Below, piece after piece: positions 62,111 to 64,000 of a stretch of 64,000 nucleotides of DNA. How positions within the stretch are numbered: the stretch's first letter is position 1; every line of letters begins with the position of its first letter. The notes beneath the pieces were generated by a model, which saw only the letters and a list, made by a program, of their open reading frames with translations, was not told the origin of the DNA and did no database searches. Location: assembly GCF_000314795.2 (NCBI RefSeq), contig NZ_KB373314.1, forward strand, positions 124,001-188,000, in the 5' to 3' direction. The DNA is from Streptococcus sp. F0442 (GTDB lineage Bacteria; Bacillota; Bacilli; Lactobacillales; Streptococcaceae). A program made the position numbers and the translations under genes.

Positions 62111-62782
62111 ATGGCAATTGATTGGGAAAACTTCTTAGACCCTTATATCCAAGCAGTTGGGGAATTAAAAATCAAACTGCGTGGGATTCGTAAACAATAT
62201 CGTAAGCAACAAAAGCATTCTCCAATTGAGTTTGTCACTGGCCGTGTCAAACCGATCGAGAGCATCCGAGAAAAGATGATCCGGAGAAATATCTCTGAAG
62301 AAAATCTGGCACAGGATATGCAGGATATTGCAGGTCTTCGCATCATGGTCCAGTTCGTAGACGATGTCGAAGAGATCCTAGAAGTTTTGAGACAACGGCA
62401 GGACATGCACGTGGTCCAAGAGAGAGATTACATCCGCCACAAGAAATCAAGTGGTTACCGGAGTTACCACGTTGTGGTAGAGTATCCGGTCGATACCATT
62501 GATGGTAATGAGACAATCTTAGCAGAAATTCAAATTCGGACCTTGTCCATGAATTTTTGGGCAACGATTGAACACTCGCTCAATTATAAATATAAAGGAG
62601 ACTTTCCAGACGAGATCAAAAAACGCTTAGAGACGACTGCAAACCTGGCCTATCTCTTGGATGAAGAGATGGGAGCGATTCGGGATGCGATTCAGGAGGC
62701 TCAAGCCCTGTTTGATCCACTTCATCGTAAGTTAAATGATGGCGTTGGAAATAGTGATGACACAGATGAAGACTACAGGTAA
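62111..62782 (+). CDS. relQ: Small alarmone synthetase RelQ
   Basis: A 223-residue single-domain (p)ppGpp synthetase. It has [20 protein letters not shown] near residue 40, [15 protein letters not shown], the G-loop region [20 protein letters not shown], and the catalytic-site segment [17 protein letters not shown]. No hydrolase domain is present, the mark of SAS1/RelQ. TGATATAAT at 62051-62059 is its promoter. It overlaps nadK by 17 bp and forms the conserved relQ-nadK-rluD operon. Confidence 0.95.
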   Translation: MAIDWENFLDPYIQAVGELKIKLRGIRKQYRKQQKHSPIEFVTGRVKPIESIREKMIRRNISEENLAQDMQDIAGLRIMVQFVDDVEEILEVLRQRQDMHVVQERDYIRHKKSSGYRSYHVVVEYPVDTIDGNETILAEIQIRTLSMNFWATIEHSLNYKYKGDFPDEIKKRLETTANLAYLLDEEMGAIRDAIQEAQALFDPLHRKLNDGVGNSDDTDEDYR

Positions 62783-63584
62783 AAAAGTATCCATTATTCG
62801 CAATCGCAAGCGTCAAAGTGAAGAGGTTTTTCAGCAGTTGCGCTACAAGCTTCGAAAAAATAATTTTATTTTGACGGAAAAGCATCCGGATATTGTGATT
62901 TCCATTGGTGGAGATGGGATGTTGCTATCGGCTTTTCACAAGTATGAACACCAGTTGGATCGGGTTCGCTTTATTGGCGTCCATACTGGACACTTAGGAT
63001 TCTATACGGATTACTTGGATAGTGAGATCGATAAGCTAGTTGAGAATTTAAAGTATGATACCGGGGCTAAAGTTTCCTACCCTATTTTGAATGTCAAGTT
63101 AACGTTTGACAATGGTGAAACCCGTACCATGAGAGCCTTGAACGAAGCAACGATCAAGAGAAGTGACCGGACCATGGTAGCGGATCTTACCATCAATGGA
63201 GTTGATTTTGAGCGCTTCAGAGGAGACGGGATTACTGTTTCGACTCCTACAGGAAGTACGGCTTATAATAAATCCTTGGGAGGAGCCGTTCTTCACCCAA
63301 CCATTGAGGCACTGCAGATTGCGGAAATTGCCAGTCTCAACAACCGAGTTTACCGTACCTTGGGTTCTTCTGTTATTGTCCCTAAAAAGGATAAGATTGA
63401 GATTACACCGACGAGACCTGGCTTCCACATTATTTCTGTTGACAATTCAACTTATTCCTATCGCAATATAGCAAAGGTGGAGTACCAGATTGACAACCAT
63501 AAGATCAATTTTGTGGCTAGTTCTAGTCATACCAGCTTCTGGAATCGGGTCAAGGATGCCTTTATCGGAGATGATCGGGAATGA
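62766..63584 (+). CDS. nadK: NAD kinase
   Basis: Phosphorylates NAD to NADP. The 272-residue protein has [20 protein letters not shown], the conserved [15 protein letters not shown], the substrate region [18 protein letters not shown], and [20 protein letters not shown]. Homologues start at MKTTGKK (62766) rather than at the earlier in-frame ATG codons. The gene overlaps relQ at its start and rluD at its end (ATGA), so all three are translationally coupled. Confidence 0.95.
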   Translation: MKTTGKKVSIIRNRKRQSEEVFQQLRYKLRKNNFILTEKHPDIVISIGGDGMLLSAFHKYEHQLDRVRFIGVHTGHLGFYTDYLDSEIDKLVENLKYDTGAKVSYPILNVKLTFDNGETRTMRALNEATIKRSDRTMVADLTINGVDFERFRGDGITVSTPTGSTAYNKSLGGAVLHPTIEALQIAEIASLNNRVYRTLGSSVIVPKKDKIEITPTRPGFHIISVDNSTYSYRNIAKVEYQIDNHKINFVASSSHTSFWNRVKDAFIGDDRE

Positions 63585-64000
63585 GATTTGAATTCATTGT
63601 CGATGAGCATGTCAAGGTCAAGACTTTCTTGAAAAAGCACGAGGTTTCTAAGGGGCTCTTAGCCAAGATCAAGTTTCGTGGTGGCCAGATCCTTGTCAAT
63701 GGTCGGCCAGAAAATGCTGTTTATTTGTTAGATATTGGCGATCACTTGATCATTGATATTCCAGCAGAAGAAGCTTTTGAAACCTTAAAACCCCTGGATC
63801 GTCCTTTGGATATTTTGTTTGAAGATGATCATTTTTTGGTCTTAAACAAACCCTTTGGCATCGCCTCGATTCCAAGTGCAATTCATTCCAATACCTTGGC
63901 AAACATTGTGAAGGGCTATTATGTAAAACAGGGATATGAGAATCAGCAGGTACATATTGTTACGCGCTTGGATAAGGATACGAGTGGCGTTATGCTCTTC
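63581..64000 (+). CDS. RluD-family 23S pseudouridine synthase (start only)
   Basis: The window ends within this gene; 140 residues are visible. After an N-terminal S4-like segment ([28 protein letters not shown]) comes the catalytic domain with [14 protein letters not shown] and [16 protein letters not shown], the family's R-L-D-x-x-T-S-G box with the catalytic aspartate. It pseudouridylates 23S rRNA or tRNA. Its ATG overlaps the nadK stop. Which paralog (RluD or another) cannot be told from this part. Confidence 0.92.
   Translation, partial: MRFEFIVDEHVKVKTFLKKHEVSKGLLAKIKFRGGQILVNGRPENAVYLLDIGDHLIIDIPAEEAFETLKPLDRPLDILFEDDHFLVLNKPFGIASIPSAIHSNTLANIVKGYYVKQGYENQQVHIVTRLDKDTSGVMLF

Overview
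The window is a chromosomal segment of a Streptococcus of the mitis/sanguinis type. The evidence is gene content and order: divergent plsY and parE-parC, ilvE and a DUF2969 gene before rpsA, an FBP-type lactate dehydrogenase divergent from gyrA, sortase A directly after gyrA, Rex, DUF1831-NifS-Prs, RelQ-NadK-RluD, and a CpsY-type LysR regulator. Moderate GC in the core genes and TGn-TATAAT promoters fit. Gene order loosely recalls S. parasanguinis/S. australis, but I cannot fix the species from sequence alone.

Layout. 1-4100 is an AT-rich accessory region: an MFS exporter cut by the left edge, a strongly promoted 32-residue hydrophobic peptide, a TPR protein, small membrane proteins, and one orphan type II-A CRISPR repeat without cas genes. 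4.1-9.1 kb holds a lipoprotein, a PrsW-like protease, mnmE and rpiA. Between mnmE and rpiA a small AT-rich cassette (frameshifted lipoprotein gene plus a 150-bp structured element) is bracketed by two copies of the mnmE promoter. 9.3-15.8 kb is nucleoside salvage: deoB, a DUF1697 gene, punA, a ClC channel, deoD, then a HEPN-motif protein and a sirtuin. 15.8-29.9 kb has cpsY, a DUF6688-like membrane protein, the pyrimidine genes pyrK-pyrDB and pyrF (each behind a PyrR-type attenuator) and pyrE, a four-gene membrane operon, a PMT-like glycosyltransferase, ung, a Nudix hydrolase, pyrC, a GDSL hydrolase and a YpmS-like protein.

30-35 kb is leuA-leuB-DUF1294-leuC-leuD behind a leader peptide and attenuator. 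35-41 kb has a Sua5/YrdC-family protein, two tandem paralogues of unknown function, and an overlapping four-gene cluster (SDR, ceramide-glucosyltransferase-like GT, an unknown protein, UGT-like GT) that looks like a glycolipid pathway. 41-64 kb is mostly core: plsY, parE, an AT-rich SEC-C/HNH-like gene, an ANT(6)-like gene, parC, ilvE, tRNA-Tyr, tRNA-Gln, rpsA, tRNA-Arg, ldh, gyrA, srtA, radC, rex, the nifS-prs group, a CYTH protein, relQ, nadK and the start of an rluD-family gene.

The most interesting non-coding signals are: (i) two copies, ahead of deoD and parC, of one structured RNA motif whose stems differ in sequence but keep pairing, each lying between a Shine-Dalgarno-like sequence and a start codon that lacks its own; (ii) an exact 122-bp tandem array between pyrF and pyrE in which each unit carries a different hairpin at the same offset; (iii) the orphan CRISPR repeat; (iv) the cloverleaf-like element with terminal inverted repeats upstream of mnmE.
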